A DNA stretch of 64,000 nucleotides, from contig OV050031.1 of NCBI GenBank assembly GCA_920105625.2, forward strand, positions 81,353,995 through 81,417,994. The letters run 5' to 3'. A model generated the notes under the pieces. That model saw only the letters and a program-made list of their open reading frames with translations. It did no database searches and was not told the origin of the DNA. The DNA is from Clusia tigrina (taxonomy: Eukaryota; Arthropoda; Insecta; Diptera; Clusiidae). A program made the translations under genes and the position numbers. Shown one piece after another: positions 47,901 to 62,400 of the stretch. Within the stretch, counting starts at the first letter, position 1, and the number at the start of each line of letters is the position of its first letter.

Positions 47901-50440
47901 GCAGCGACTGAGACGCCGTCAGAGACGCTGACAGAGGCTGCGACGCCGACTGAGACGCCTACTGAGGCAGATAAGGGTAGATATAGGCATAGAGAAGGCA
48001 GCAGACCCCCAATCGACAGGGGCAGCGACTGAGACGCCTACAGAGATGCTGACAGAGGCTGCGACGCCGACTGAGACGCCGACTGAGGCACATAGGGGTA
48101 AATTTAGGCATAGAGAAGGCAGCAGACCCCCCAATCGACAGCGGCGGCGACTGAGACGCCTTCAGAGACGCTGACAGGGGCTGCGACGCCGACTGTGACG
48201 CCGACTGGCACGCCGACTGAGGCAGATACGTGTATATATAGGCATAAAGAAGGCAGCAGACCACCCAATCGACAGCGGCAGCGACTGTGACGCCTACAGA
48301 AACGCTTACAGAGGCTGCGACGCCGACTGAGGCAGATAGGGGTGGATATAGGCATAGAGAAGGCAACAGGCACTCAATCGACAGCGGCAACGACTGAGAC
48401 GCCTACAGAGACGCTGACAGAGGCTGCGAAGCCGACTGAGACGCCGACTGAGGCAGGTAGGGGTAAATATAGGCATAGAGAAGGCAGCAGACCCCCCAAT
48501 CGACAGCGGCAGCGACTGAGACGCCTACAGAAACGCTGACAAAGGCTGCGACGCCGACTGAGACGCCGAGTGAGGCAGACAGGGGTAGATATACGCATAG
48601 AGAAGGCAGCAGACCCCCCAATCGACAGCGGCAGCGACTGAGACGCCTACAGAAACGCCAACAGAGGCTGCGACGCCGACTGAGACGCCGACTGAGGCAG
48701 GTAGGTGTAAATAAAGGCATAGAGAAGGCAGCAGACCCCCCAATCGACAGCGGCAGCGACTGAGATGCCTACAGAAACGGTGACAAAGGCTGCGACGCCG
48801 ACTGAGACGCCGACTGAGGCAGACAGGGGTAGATATACACATAGAGAAGGCAGCAGACCCCTCAATCGACAGCGGCAGCGACTGAGACGCCGTCAGAGAC
48901 GCTGACAGAGGCTGCGACGCCGACTGAGACGCCTACTGAGGCAGATAAGGGTAGATATAGGCATAGAGAAGGCAACAGACCCCCAATCTACAGGGGCAGC
49001 GACTGAGACGCCTACAGAGATGCTGACAGAGGCTGCGACGCCGACTGAGACGCCGACTGAGGCAGATAGGTGTAAATAAAGGCATAGAGAAGGCAGCAGA
49101 CCCCCCAATCGACAGCGGCAGCGACTGAGATGCCTACAGAAACGGTGACAAAGGCTGCGACGCCGACTGAGACGCCGACTGAGGCAGACAGGGGTAGATA
49201 TACACATAGAGAAGGCAGCAGACCCCTCAATCGACAGCGGCAGCCACTGAGACGCCTACAGAGACGCTTACAGAGGCTGCGCCGCCGACTGAGGCAGATA
49301 GGGGTAGATATACGCAAAGAGAAGGTAGCAGACCCCCCAATCGACAGCGGCAGCGACTGAGACTCCTACAGAAACGCTTACAGAGGCTGCGACGCCGACT
49401 GAGGCAGATAGGGGTAGATATAGGCATAGAGAATTTAGCAGACCCCTAATCGACAGCGGCAACGACTAAGACGCCTTCAGAGACGCTGACAGAGGCTGCG
49501 ACGCCGACTGTGACTCCGACTGAGGCAGATACGTGTATATATAGGCATAAAGAAGGCAGCAGACCACCCAATCGACAGCGGCAGCGACTGTGACGCCTAC
49601 AGAAACGCTGACAGAGGCTGCGACGCCGACTGAGGCAGATAGGGGTAGATATAGGCATAGAGATGGCAGCAGACCCCCCCATACGACAGCGGCAACTACT
49701 GAGACGTCTACAGAGACGCTTACAGAGGCTGCGATACCGACTGAGACGCCGACTGAGGCAGATAGGGGTAAATTTAGGCATAGAGAAGGCAGCAGACCTT
49801 CCAATCGACAGCGGCAGCGACTGAGACGCCTACAGAGATGCTGACAGAGGCTGCGACGCCGACTGAGACGCCGACTGAGGCAGATAGGGGTAAATTTAGG
49901 CATAGAGAAGGCAGCAGACCCCCAATCGACAGCGGCAGCGACTGAGACGCCTTCAGAGACGCTGACAGGGGCTGCGACGCCGACTGAGGCAGATAGGGGT
50001 AGATATAGGCATAGAGAAGGCAGCAGACCCCCCAATCGACAGCGGCAGCGACTGAGAAGCCTACAGAAACGATGACAAAGGCGGCGACGCCGACTGAGAC
50101 GCCGACTGAAGCAGATAAGGGTAGATATAGGCATAGAGAAGGCAGCAGACCCCCCCAATCTACAGTGCAGCGACTGAGAAGCCTACAGAGACGGTTACAG
50201 AGGCTGCGACGCCGACTGAGGCAGATAGGGGTAGATATGCGCATAGAGAAGATAGCAGACCCCCAATCGACAGCGGCAGCGACTGAGACTCCTACAGAAA
50301 CGCTGACAGAGGCTGCGACGCCGACTGAGGCAGATAGGGGTGGATATAGGCATAGAGAAGGCAACAGGAGCCCCATCGACAGCGGCAACGACTGAGACGC
50401 CTACAGAGACGCTGACAGAGGCTGCGACGCCGACTGAGAC

Positions 50441-53400
50441 GCCGACTGAGGCAGGTAGTGGTAAATATAGGCATAGAGAAGGCAGCAGACCCCCCAATCG
50501 ACAGCGGCAGCGACTGAGACGCCTACAGAAACGCTGACAAAGGCTGCGACGCCGAATGAGATGCCGACTGAGGTCAACCAGGGGTATAAATATGCATAGA
50601 GAAGGCAGCAAACCCCCCAATCGACAGCGGCAGCGACTGAGACGCCTACAGAAACGCTAACAGAGGCTGCGACGCCGACTGAGGCAGGTAGGGGTAAATA
50701 TAGGCATAGAGAAGGCAGCAGACCCCCCAATCGACAGCGGCAGCGACTGAGACGCCTACAGAAACGCTGACAAAGGCTGCGACGCCGGCTGAGACGCCGA
50801 CTGAGGTAGACAGGGGTAGATATACACATAGAGAAGGCAGCAGACCCCTCAATCGACAGCGGCAGCGACTGAGACGCCGTTAGAGACGCTGACAGAGGCT
50901 GCGACGCCGACTGAGGCAGATATGGGTAGATATAGGCATAGAGAAGGCAGCAGGCCCCCAATCGACAGCGGCAGCGTGTAAGACGCCTACAGAGATGCTG
51001 ACAGAGGCTGCGACGCCCACAGAGACGCCGACTGAGGCAGATAGGGGTAAATATAGGCATAGAGAAGGCAGCAGACCACCCCAATCGACAGCGGCAGCGA
51101 CTGAGACGTCTACAGAAACGCTTACAGAAGCTGCGATACCGACTGAGGCAGATAGGGGTAGATATAGGCATAGAGAAGGCAGCAGACCCCCCAATCGACA
51201 GCGGCAGCGACTGAGACGCCTACAGAGACGGTAACAGAGGCTGCGACGCCGGCTGAGGCAGATGGGGGTAGCTATAGGCATAGAGAAGGCAGCAGACCTC
51301 CCAATCGACAGCGGCAGCGACTGAGACGCCTACAGAGATGCTGACAGAGGCTGCGACGCCGACAGAGACGCCGACTGAGGCAGATAGGGGTAAATATAGG
51401 CATCGAGAAGGCAGAAGACCCCCCAATCGACAGAGGCAGCGACTGAACGTCTACAGAAACGCTTACAGAGGCTGCGATACCGATTGAGGCAGATAGGGGT
51501 AGATATAGGCATAGAGAAGGCAGCAGACCCCCCAATCGACAGCGGCAGCAACTGAGACGCCTACAGAGACGGCAACAGAAGCTGCGACGCCGACTGAGGC
51601 AGATGGGGGTAGCTATAGGCATAGAGAAGGCAGCAGACCTCCCAATCGACAGCGGCAGCGACTGAGACGCCTACAGAGACTCTGACAGAGGCTGCGACGC
51701 CGACTGAGACGCCGACTGAGGCAGATAGGGGTAAATTTAGGCATAGAGATGGCAGCAGACCCCTCAATCGACAGCGGCAGCGACTGAGACGCCTTCAGAG
51801 ACGCTGACAGGGGCTGCGACGCCTACTACGACGCCGACTGAGACGCCGCCTGAGGCAGATAGGGGTAAATTTCGGCATAGAGAAGGCAGCAGACCCCCCA
51901 ATCGACAGCGGCAGCGACTGAGACGCCTTCAGAGATGCTGACAGAGGCTGCGACGCCGACTGAGACGCCGACTGAGACGCCGACTGAGGCAGATAGGGGT
52001 AGATATAGGCATAAAGAAGGTAGCAGACACCCCCAATCGACAGCGGCAGCGACTGAGACGCCTATAAAGATTCTGACAGAGGCTGCGACGCCGAAAGAGG
52101 CAGATAGGGGTAGATATAGGCATAGAGAAGGCAGCAGACCCCCCAATCGACAGCGGCAGCGACTGGGAAGCCTACAGAAACGATGACAAAGACTGCGACG
52201 CCGACTGAGACGCCGACTGAGGCAGATAAGGGTAGATATAGGCATAGAGAAGGCAGCAGACCCCCCCCACTCTACAGCGGCAGCGACTGAGAAGCCTACA
52301 GAGACGCTTACAGAGGCTGCGACGCCGACTGCGGCAGATAGGGGTAGATATGCGCATAGAGAAAATAGCAGACCCCCAATCGACAGCGGCAGCGACTGAG
52401 ACTCCTACAGAAACGCTGACAGAGGCTGCGACGCCGACTGAGGAAGATAGGGGTGGATAGAGGCATAGAGAAGGCAACAGGCTCCCTATCGACAGCGGCA
52501 ACGACTGAGACGCCTACAGAGACGCTGACAGAGGCTGCGACGCAAACTGAGACGCCGACTGAGGCAGATTAGGGTAGATATAGGCATTGAGAAGGCAGCA
52601 GACCCCCCAATCTACAGCGGCAGCCACTGAGATGCCTGCAGAGACGCTTACAGAGGCTGCGCCGCCGACTGAGGCAGATAGGGGTAGATATACGCAAAGA
52701 GAAGGTAGCAGACCCTCCAATCGACAGCGGCAGCGACTGAGACTCCTACAGAAACGCTGACAGAGGCTGCGACGCCCACTGAGGCAGATAGGGGTGGATA
52801 TAGGCATAGAGAAGGCAACAGGCACTCAATCGACAGCGGCAACGACTGAGACGCCTACAGAGACGCTGACAGAGGCTGCGACGCCGACTGAGACGCCGAC
52901 TGAGGCAGGTAGGGGTAGATATAGGCATAGAGAAGGCAGCAGACCCCCCAATCGACAGCGGCAGCGACTGAGACGCCTACAGAAACGCTGACAAAAGCTG
53001 CGACGCCGACTGAGGCAGACAGGGGTAGATATAGGCATAGAGAAGGCAGCAGACCCCCCAATCGACAGCGGCAGCGACTGAGACGCCTTCAGAAACGCTG
53101 ACAGAGGCTGCGACGCCGACAGAGACGCCGATTGAGGTAGATAGGGGTAAATATAGGCATAGAGAAGGCAGCAGACCCCCCAATCGACAGCGGCAGCGAC
53201 TGAGACGTCTACAGAGACGCTTACAGAGGCTGCGACGCCGACTGAGGCAGATGGGGGTAGCTATAGGCATAGAGAAGGCAGCAGACCCCCCAATCGACAG
53301 CGGCAGCGACTGAGACGCCTACAGAGATGCTGACAGAGGCTGCGACTCCGACTGAGACGCCTACTGAGACGCCGACTGAGGCAGATATGGGTAAATTTAG

Positions 53401-56400
53401 GCATAGAGAAGGCAGCAGACCCCCCAATCGACAGCGGCAGCGACTGAGACGCCTTCAGAGACGCTGACAGGGGCTGCGACGCCGACTGCGACGCCGACTG
53501 AGACGCCGACTGAGGCATATAGGGGTAAATTTAGGCATAGAGAAGGCAGCAGACCCCCCAATCGACAGCGGCACCGACTGAGACGCCTTCAGAGATGCTG
53601 ACAGAGGCTGCGACGCCGACTGAGACGCCGACTGAGGCAGATAGGGGTAGATATAGGCATAAAGAAGGCAGCAGACACCCCCAATCGACAGCGGCAGCGA
53701 CTGAGACGCCTATAAAGATTCTGACAGAGGCTGCGACGCCGACTGACGCAGATAGGCAGTGACTGAGACGCCTACAGAAGCGCTGATAGATTCTGCGACG
53801 CCGACAAAGGCAGATAGGGGTAGATATAGGCATAGAGAAGGCAGCATACCCCCCAATCGACAGCGGCAGCGACTGAGAAGCCTACAGAAACGATGACAAA
53901 GGCTGCGACGCCGACTGAGACGCCGACTGAGGCAGATAAGGGTAGATTTAGGCATAGAGAAGGCAACAGGCGCCTTATCGACAGCGGCAACGACTGAGAC
54001 GCCTACAGAGACGCTTACAGAGGCTGCGCCGCCGACTGAGGCAGATAGGGATAGATATACGCAAAGAGAAGGTAGCAGTCCCCCCAATCGACAGCGGCAG
54101 CGACTGAGACTCCTACAGAAACGCTGACAGAGGCTGCGACGCCGACTGAGGCAGATAGGGGTGGATATAGGCATAGAAAAGGCAACAGGCACTCAATCGA
54201 CAGCGGCAACGACTGAGATGCCTATAGAGACGCTGACAGAGGCTGCGACGCCGACTGAGGCAGGTAGGGGTAAATATAGGCATAGAGAAGGCAGCAGACC
54301 CCACAATCGACAGCGGTAACAACTGAGACGTCTACAGAGACGCTGACAGAGGCTGCGACGCCGACTGAGGCAGAGAGGGGTAGATATACGCATAGAGAAG
54401 GCACCAGACCCCCCAATCGACAGCGGCAGCGACTGAGACGCCTACAGAAACGCTGACAGAGGCTGCGACGCCGACTGAGACGCCGACTGAGGCAGGTAGG
54501 GGTAAATATAGGCATAGAGAGGGCAGCAGACCCCCCAATCGACAGCGGCAGCGACCGAGACGCCTACAGAAACGCTGACAAAGGCTGCGACGCCGACTGA
54601 GACGCCGACCTAGGCAGACAGGGGTAGATATACACATAGAGAAGGCAGCAGACCCCTCAATCGACAGCGGCAGCGACTGAGACGCCGTCAGAGACGCTGA
54701 CAGAGGCTGCGACGCCGACTGAAGCAGGTAGGGGTAAATATAGGCATAGAGCAGGCAGCAGACCCCCCAATCGACAGCGGCAGCGACTGAGACGCTTACA
54801 GAAACGCTGACAAAGGCTGCGACGCCGACTGAGACGTCGACTGAGATAGACAGGGGTAGATATACGCATAGAGAAGGCAGCAGTCCCCCCAATCGACAGC
54901 GGCAGCGACTGAGACGCCTACAGAAACGCTAACAGAGGCTGCGACGCCGACTGAGACGCCGACTGAGGCAGATAGGGGTAGATATAGGCATAGAGAAGGC
55001 AGCAGACCCCCCAATCGACAGCGGCAGCGACTGAGACGCCTACAGAAACGCTGACAAAGGCTGCGACGCAGACTGAGACGCCGACTGAGGCAGACAGGGG
55101 TAGATATACACATAGAGAAGGCAGCAGACCATTCAATCGACAGCGGAAGCGACTGAGACGCCGTCAGAGACGCTGACAGAGGCTGCGACGCCGACTGAGA
55201 CGCCTACTGAGGCAGATAAGGGTAGATATAGGCATAGAGAAGGCAACAGACCCCCAATCGACAGCGGCAGCGACTGAGATGCCTACATACACGCTTACAG
55301 AGGCTGCGACGCCGACTGAGGCAGATAGGGGTAGATATAGGCATAGAGAAGACAGCAGACCCCCCAATCGACAGCGGCAGCAACTGAGACGCCTACAGAG
55401 ACGGTAACAGAGGCTGCGACGCCGACTGAGGCAGATGGGGGTAGCTATAGGCATAGAAAAGGCAGCAGACCTCCCAATCGACAGCGGCAGCGACTGAGAC
55501 GCCTACAGAGATGCTGACAGAGGTTGCGACGCCTACAGAGACGCCGGTTGATTCAGATAGGGGTAAATATAGGCATAGAGAAGGCAGAAGACCCCCCAAT
55601 CGACAGCGGCAGCGACTGAGACGTCTACAGAAACGCTTACAGAGGCTGCGATACCGACTGAGGCAGATAGGGGTAGATATAGGCATAGAGACGGCAGCGA
55701 CCCCCCCAATCGACAGCGGCAGCGACTGAGACGCCTTCAGAGACGCTGACAGGATCTGCGACGCCGGCTGCGACGCCGACTGAGAAGCCGACTGAGGCAG
55801 ATAGGTGTAAATATAGGCATAGAGAAGGCAGCAGACCCCCCAATCGACAGCGGCAGCGACTGAGACGCCTTCAGAGACGCTGACAGGGTCTGCGACGCCG
55901 ACCTCGACGCCGACTGTGCCGCCGACTGAGGCAGATAGGGGTAAATTTTGGCATAGAGAAGGCAGCAGACCCCCCAATCGACAGCGGCAGCGACTGAGAC
56001 GCCTTCAGAGACGCTGACAGGGGCTGCGACGCCGACTGAGGCACCGACTGAGACGCCGACTGAGGCAGATAGGGGTAGATATAGGCATAAAGAAAGTAGC
56101 AGACACCCCCATTCGACAGCGGCAGCGACTGAGACGCCTACAGAAACGCTGACAGAGGCTGCGACGCCGACTGAGGCAGGTAGGGGTAAATATAGGCATA
56201 GAGAAGGCAGCAGACCCCCCAATCGACAGCGGCAGCGACTGAGACGCCTACAGAAACGCTGACAAAGGCTGCGACGCCGAATGAGATGCCGACTGAGGTC
56301 AACCAGGGGTATAAATATGCATAGAGAAGGCAGCAAACCCCCCAATCGACAGCGGCAGCGACTGAGACGCCTACAGAAACGCTAACAGAGGCTGCGACGC

Positions 56401-59400
56401 CGACTGAGGCAGGTAGGGGTAAATATAGGCATAGAGAAGGCAGCAGACCCCCCAATCGACAGCGGCAGCGACTGAGACGCCTACAGAAACGCTGACAAAG
56501 GCTGCGACGCCGGCTGAGACGCCGACTGAGGTAGACAGGGGTAGATATACACATAGAGAAGGCAGCAGACCCCTCAATCGACAGCGGCAGCGACTGAGAC
56601 GCCGTTAGAGACGCTGACAGAGGCTGCGACGCCGACTGAGGCAGATATGGGTAGATATAGGCATAGAGAAGGCAGCAGGCCCCCAATCGACAGCGGCAGC
56701 GTGTAAGACGCCTACAGAGATGCTGACAGAGGCTGCGACGCCCACAGAGACGCCGACTGAGGCAGATAGGGGTAAATATAGGCATAGAGAAGGCAGCAGA
56801 CCACCCCAATCGATAGCGGCAGCGACTGAGACGTCTACAGAAACGCTTACAGAAGCTGCGATACCGACTGAGGCAGATAGGGGTAGATATAGGCATAGAG
56901 AAGGCAGCAGACCCCCCAATCGACAGCGGCAGCGACTGAGACGCCTACAGAGACGGTAACAGAGGCTGCGACGCCGGCTGAGGCAGATGGGGGTAGCTAT
57001 AGGCATAGAGAAGGCAGCAGACCTCCCAATCGACAGCGGCAGCGACTGAGACGCCTACAGAGATGCTGACAGAGGCTGCGACGCCGACAGAGACGCCGAC
57101 TGAGGCAGATAGGGGTAAATATAGGCATCGAGAAGGCAGAAGACCCCCCAATCGACAGAGGCAGCGACTGAACGTCTACAGAAACGCTTACAGAGGCTGC
57201 GATACCGATTGAGGCAGATAGGGGTAGATATAGGCATAGAGAAGGCAGCAGACCCCCCAATCGACAGCGGCAGCAACTGAGACGCCTACAGAGACGGCAA
57301 CAGAAGCTGCGACGCCGACTGAGGCAGATGGGGGTAGCTATAGGCATAGAGAAGGCAGCAGACCTCCCAATCGACAGCGGCAGCGACTGAGACGCCTACA
57401 GAGATGCTGACAGAGGCTGCGACGCCGACTGAGACGCCGACTGAGGCAGATAGGGGTAGATATAGGCATAGAGATGGCAGCAGACCCCTCAATCGACAGC
57501 GGCAGCGACTGAGACGCCTTCAGAGACGCTGACAGGGGCTGCGACGCCTACTACGACGCCGACTGAGACGCCGCCTGAGGCAGATAGGGGTAAATTTCGG
57601 CATAGAGAAGGCAGCAGACCCCCCAATCGACAGCGGCAGCGACTGAGACGCCTTCAGAGATGCTGACAGGGGCTGCGACGCCGACTGAGACGCCGACTGA
57701 GACGCCGACTGAGGCAGATAGGGGTAGATATAGGCATAAAGAAGGTAGCAGACACCCCCAATCGACAGCGGCAGCGACTGAGACGCCTATAAAGATTCTG
57801 ACAGAGGCTGCGACGCCGAAAGAGGCAGATAGGGGTAGATATAGGCATAGAGAAGGCAGCAGACCCCCCAATCGACAGCGGCAGCGACTGGGAAGCCTAC
57901 AGAAACGATGACAAAGACTGCGACGCCGACTGAGACGCCGACTGAGGCAGATAAGGGTAGATATAGGCATAGAGAAGGCAGCAGACCCCCCCCACTCTAC
58001 AGCGGCAGCGACTGAGAAGCCTACAGAGACGCTTACAGAGGCTGCGACGCCGACTGCGGCAGATAGGGGTAGATATGCGCATAGAGAAAATAGCAGACCC
58101 CCAATCGACAGCGGCAGCGACTGAGACTCCTACAGAAACGCTGACAGAGGCTGCGACGCCGACTGAGGAAGATAGGGGTGGATAGAGGCATAGAGAAGGC
58201 AACAGGCTCCCTATCGACAGCGGCAACGACTGAGACGCCTACAGAGACGCTGACAGAGGCTGCGACGCAAACTGAGACGCCGACTGAGGCAGATTAGGGT
58301 AGATATAGGCATTGAGAAGGCAGCAGACCCCCCAATCTACAGCGGCAGCCACTGAGATGCCTGCAGAGACGCTTACAGAGGCTGCGCCGCCGACTGAGGC
58401 AGATAGGGGTAGATATACGCAAAGAGAAGGTAGCAGACCCTCCAATCGACAGCGGCAGCGACTGAGACTCCTACAGAAACGCTGACAGAGGCTGCGACGC
58501 CCACTGAGGCAGATAGGGGTGGATATAGGCATAGAGAAGGCAACAGGCACTCAATCGACAGCGGCAACGACTGAGACGCCTACAGAGACGCTGACAGAGG
58601 CTGCGACGCCGACTGAGACGCCGACTGAGGCAGGTAGGGGTAAATATAGGCATAGAGAAGGCAGCAGACCCCCCAATCGACAGCGGCAGCGACTGAGACG
58701 CCTACAGAAACGCTGACAAAAGCTGCGACGCCGACTGAGGCAGACAGGGGTAGATATACGCATAGAGAAGGCAGCAGACCCCCCAATCGACAGCGGCAGC
58801 GACTGAGACGCCTTCAGAAATGCTGACAGAGGCTGCGACGCCGACAGAGACGCCGATTGAGGTAGATAGGGGTAAATATAGGCATAGAGAAGGCAGCAGA
58901 CCCCCCAATCGACAGCGGCAGCGACTGAGACGTCTACAGAAACGCTTACAGAGGCTGCGACGCCGACTGAGGCAGATGGGGGCAGCTATAGGCATAGAGA
59001 AGGCAGCAGACCCCCCAATCGACAGCGGCAGCGACTGAGACGCCTACAGAGATGCTGACAGAGGCTGCGACTCCGACTGAGACGCCTACTGAGACGCCGA
59101 CTGAGGCAGATATGGGTAAATTTAGGCATAGAGAAGGCAGCAGACCCCCCAATCGACAGCGGCAGCGACTGAGACGCCTTCAGAGACGCTGACAGGGGCT
59201 GCGACGCCGACTGCGACGCCGACTGAGACGCCGACTGAGGCATATAGGGGTAAATTTAGGCATAGAGAAGGCAGCAGACCCCCCAATCGACAGCGGCACC
59301 GACTGAGACGCCTTCAGAGATGCTGACAGGGGCTGCGACGCCGACTGAGACGCCGACTGAGGCAGATAGGGGTAGATATAGGCATAAAGAAGGTAGCAGA

Positions 59401-62400
59401 CACCCCCAATCGACAGCGGCAGCGACTGAGACGCCTATAAAGATTCTGACAGAGGCTGCGACGCCGACTGACGCAGATAGGCAGTGACTGAGACGCCTAC
59501 AGAAGCGCTGATAGATTCTGCGACGCCGACAAAGGCAGATAGGGGTAGATATAGGCATAGAGAAGGCAGCATACCCCCCAATCGACAGCGGCAGCGACTG
59601 AGAAGCCTACAGAAACGATGACAAAGGCTGCGACGCCGACTGAGACGCCGACTGAGGCAGATAAGGGTAGATTTAGGCATAGAGAAGGCAACAGGCGCCT
59701 TATCGACAGCGGCAACGACTGAGACGCCTACAGAGACGCTTACAGAGGCTGCGCCGCCGACTGAGGCAGATAGGGATAGATATACGCAAAGAGAAGGTAG
59801 CAGTCCCCCCAATCGACAGCGGCAGCGACTGAGACTCCTACAGAAACGCTGACAGAGGCTGCGACGCCCACTGAGGCAGATAGGGGTGGATATAGGCATA
59901 GAAAAGGCAACAGGCACTCAATCGACAGCGGCAACGACTGAGATGCCTATAGAGACGCTGACAGAGGCTGCGACGCCGACTGAGGCAGGTAGGGGTAAAT
60001 ATAGGCATAGAGAAGGCAGCAGACCCCCCAATCGACAGCGGCAGCGACTGAGACGCCTACAGAAACGCTGACAAAGGCTGCGACGCCGACTGAGGCAGAC
60101 AGGGGTAGATATACGCATAGAGAAGGCACCAGACCCCCCAATCGACAGCGGCAGCGACTGAGACGCCTACAGAAACGCTAACAGAGGCTGCGACGCCGAC
60201 TGAGACGCCGACTGAGGCAGGTAGGGGTAAATATAGGCATAGAGAGGGCAGCAGACCCCCCAATCGACAGCGGCAGCGACCGAGACGCCTACAGAAACGC
60301 TGACAAAGGCTGCGACGCCGACTGAGACGCCGACCTAGGCAGACAGGGGTAGATATACACATAGAGAAGGCAGCAGACCCCTCAATCGACAGCGGCAGCG
60401 ACTGAGACGCCGTCAGAGACGCTGACAGAGGCTGCGACGCCGACTGAAGCAGGTAGGGGTAAATATAGGCATAGAGCAGGCAGCAGACCCCCCAATCGAC
60501 AGCGGCAGCGACTGAGACGCTTACAGAAACGCTGACAAAGGCTGCGACGCCGACTGAGACGCCGACTGAGATAGACAGGGGTAGATATACGCATAGAGAA
60601 GGCAGCAGTCCCCCCAATCGACAGCGGCAGCGACTGAGACGCCTACAGAAACGCTAACAGAGGCTGCGACGCCGACTGAGACGCCGACTGAGGCAGGTAG
60701 GGGTAAATATAGGCATAGAGAAGGCAGCAGACCCCCCAATCGACAGCGGCAGCGACTGAGACGCCTACAGAAACGCTGACAAAGGCTGCGACGCAGACTG
60801 AGACGCCGACTGAGGCAGACAGGGGTAGATATACACATAGAGAAGGCAGCAGACCATTCAATCGACAGCGGAAGCGACTGAGACGCCGTCAGAGACGCTG
60901 ACAGAGGCTGCGACGCCGACTGAGACGCCTACTGAGGCAGATAAGGGTAGATATAGGCATAGAGAAGGCAACAGACCCCCAATCGACAGCGGCAGCGACT
61001 GAGATGCCTACATACACGCTTACAGAGGCTGCGACGCCGACTGAGGCAGATAGGGGTAGATATAGGCATAGAGAAGACAGCAGACCCCCCAATCGACAGC
61101 GGCAGCAACTGAGACGCCTACAGAGACGGTAACAGAGGCTGCGACGCCGACTGAGGCAGATGGGGGTAGCTATAGGCATAGAAAAGGCAGCAGACCTCCC
61201 AATCGACAGCGGCAGCGACTGAGACGCCTACAGAGATGCTGACAGAGGTTGCGACGCCTACAGAGACGCCGGTTGATTCAGATAGGGGTAAATATAGGCA
61301 TAGAGAAGGCAGAAGACCCCCCAATCGACAGCGGCAGCGACTGAGACGTCTACAGAAACGCTTACAGAGGCTGCGATACCGACTGAGGCAGATAGGGGTA
61401 GATATAGGCATAGAGACGGCAGCGACCCCCCCAATCGACAGCGGCAGCGACTGAGACGCCTTCAGAGACGCTGACAGGATCTGCGACGCCGGCTGCGACG
61501 CCGACTGAGAAGCCGACTGAGGCAGATAGGTGTAAATATAGGCATAGAGAAGGCAGCAGACCCCCCAATCGACAGCGGCAGCGACTGAGACGCCTTCAGA
61601 GACGCTGACAGGGTCTGCGACGCCGACCTCGACGCCGACTGTGACGCCGACTGAGGCAGATAGGGGTAAATTTTGGCATAGAGAAGGCAGCAGACCCCCC
61701 AATCGACAGCGGCAGCGACTGAGACGCCTTCAGAGACGCTGACAGGGGCTGCGACGCCGACTGAGGCACCGACTGAGACGCCGACTGAGGCAGATAGGGG
61801 TAGATATAGGCATAAAGAAAGTAGCAGACACCCCCATTCGACAGCGGCAGCGACTGAGACGCCTACAGAAACGGTGACAGAGGCTGCGACGCCGACTGAG
61901 GCAGGTAGGGGTAAATATAGGCATAGAGAAGGCAGCAGACTCCCCAATCGACAGCGGCAGCGACTGAGACGCCTACAGAAACGCTGACAAAGGCTGCGAC
62001 GCCGAATGAGATGCCGACTGAGGTCAACCAGGGGTATAAATATGCATAGAGAAGGCAGCAAACCCCCCAATCGACAGCGGCAGCGACTGAGACGCCTACA
62101 GAAACGCTAACAGAGGCTGCGACGCCGACTGAGGCAGGTAGGGGTAAATATAGGCATAGAGAAGGCAGCAGACCCCCCAATCGACAGCGGCAGCGACTGA
62201 GACGCCTACAGAAACGCTGACAAAGGCTGCGACGCCGGCTGAGACGCCGACTGAGGTAGACAGGGGTAGATATACACATAGAGAAGGCAGCAGACCCCTC
62301 AATCGACAGCGGCAGCGACTGAGACGCCGTTAGAGACGCTGACAGAGGCTGCGACGCCGACTGAGGCAGATATGGGTAGATATAGGCATAGAGAAGGCAG

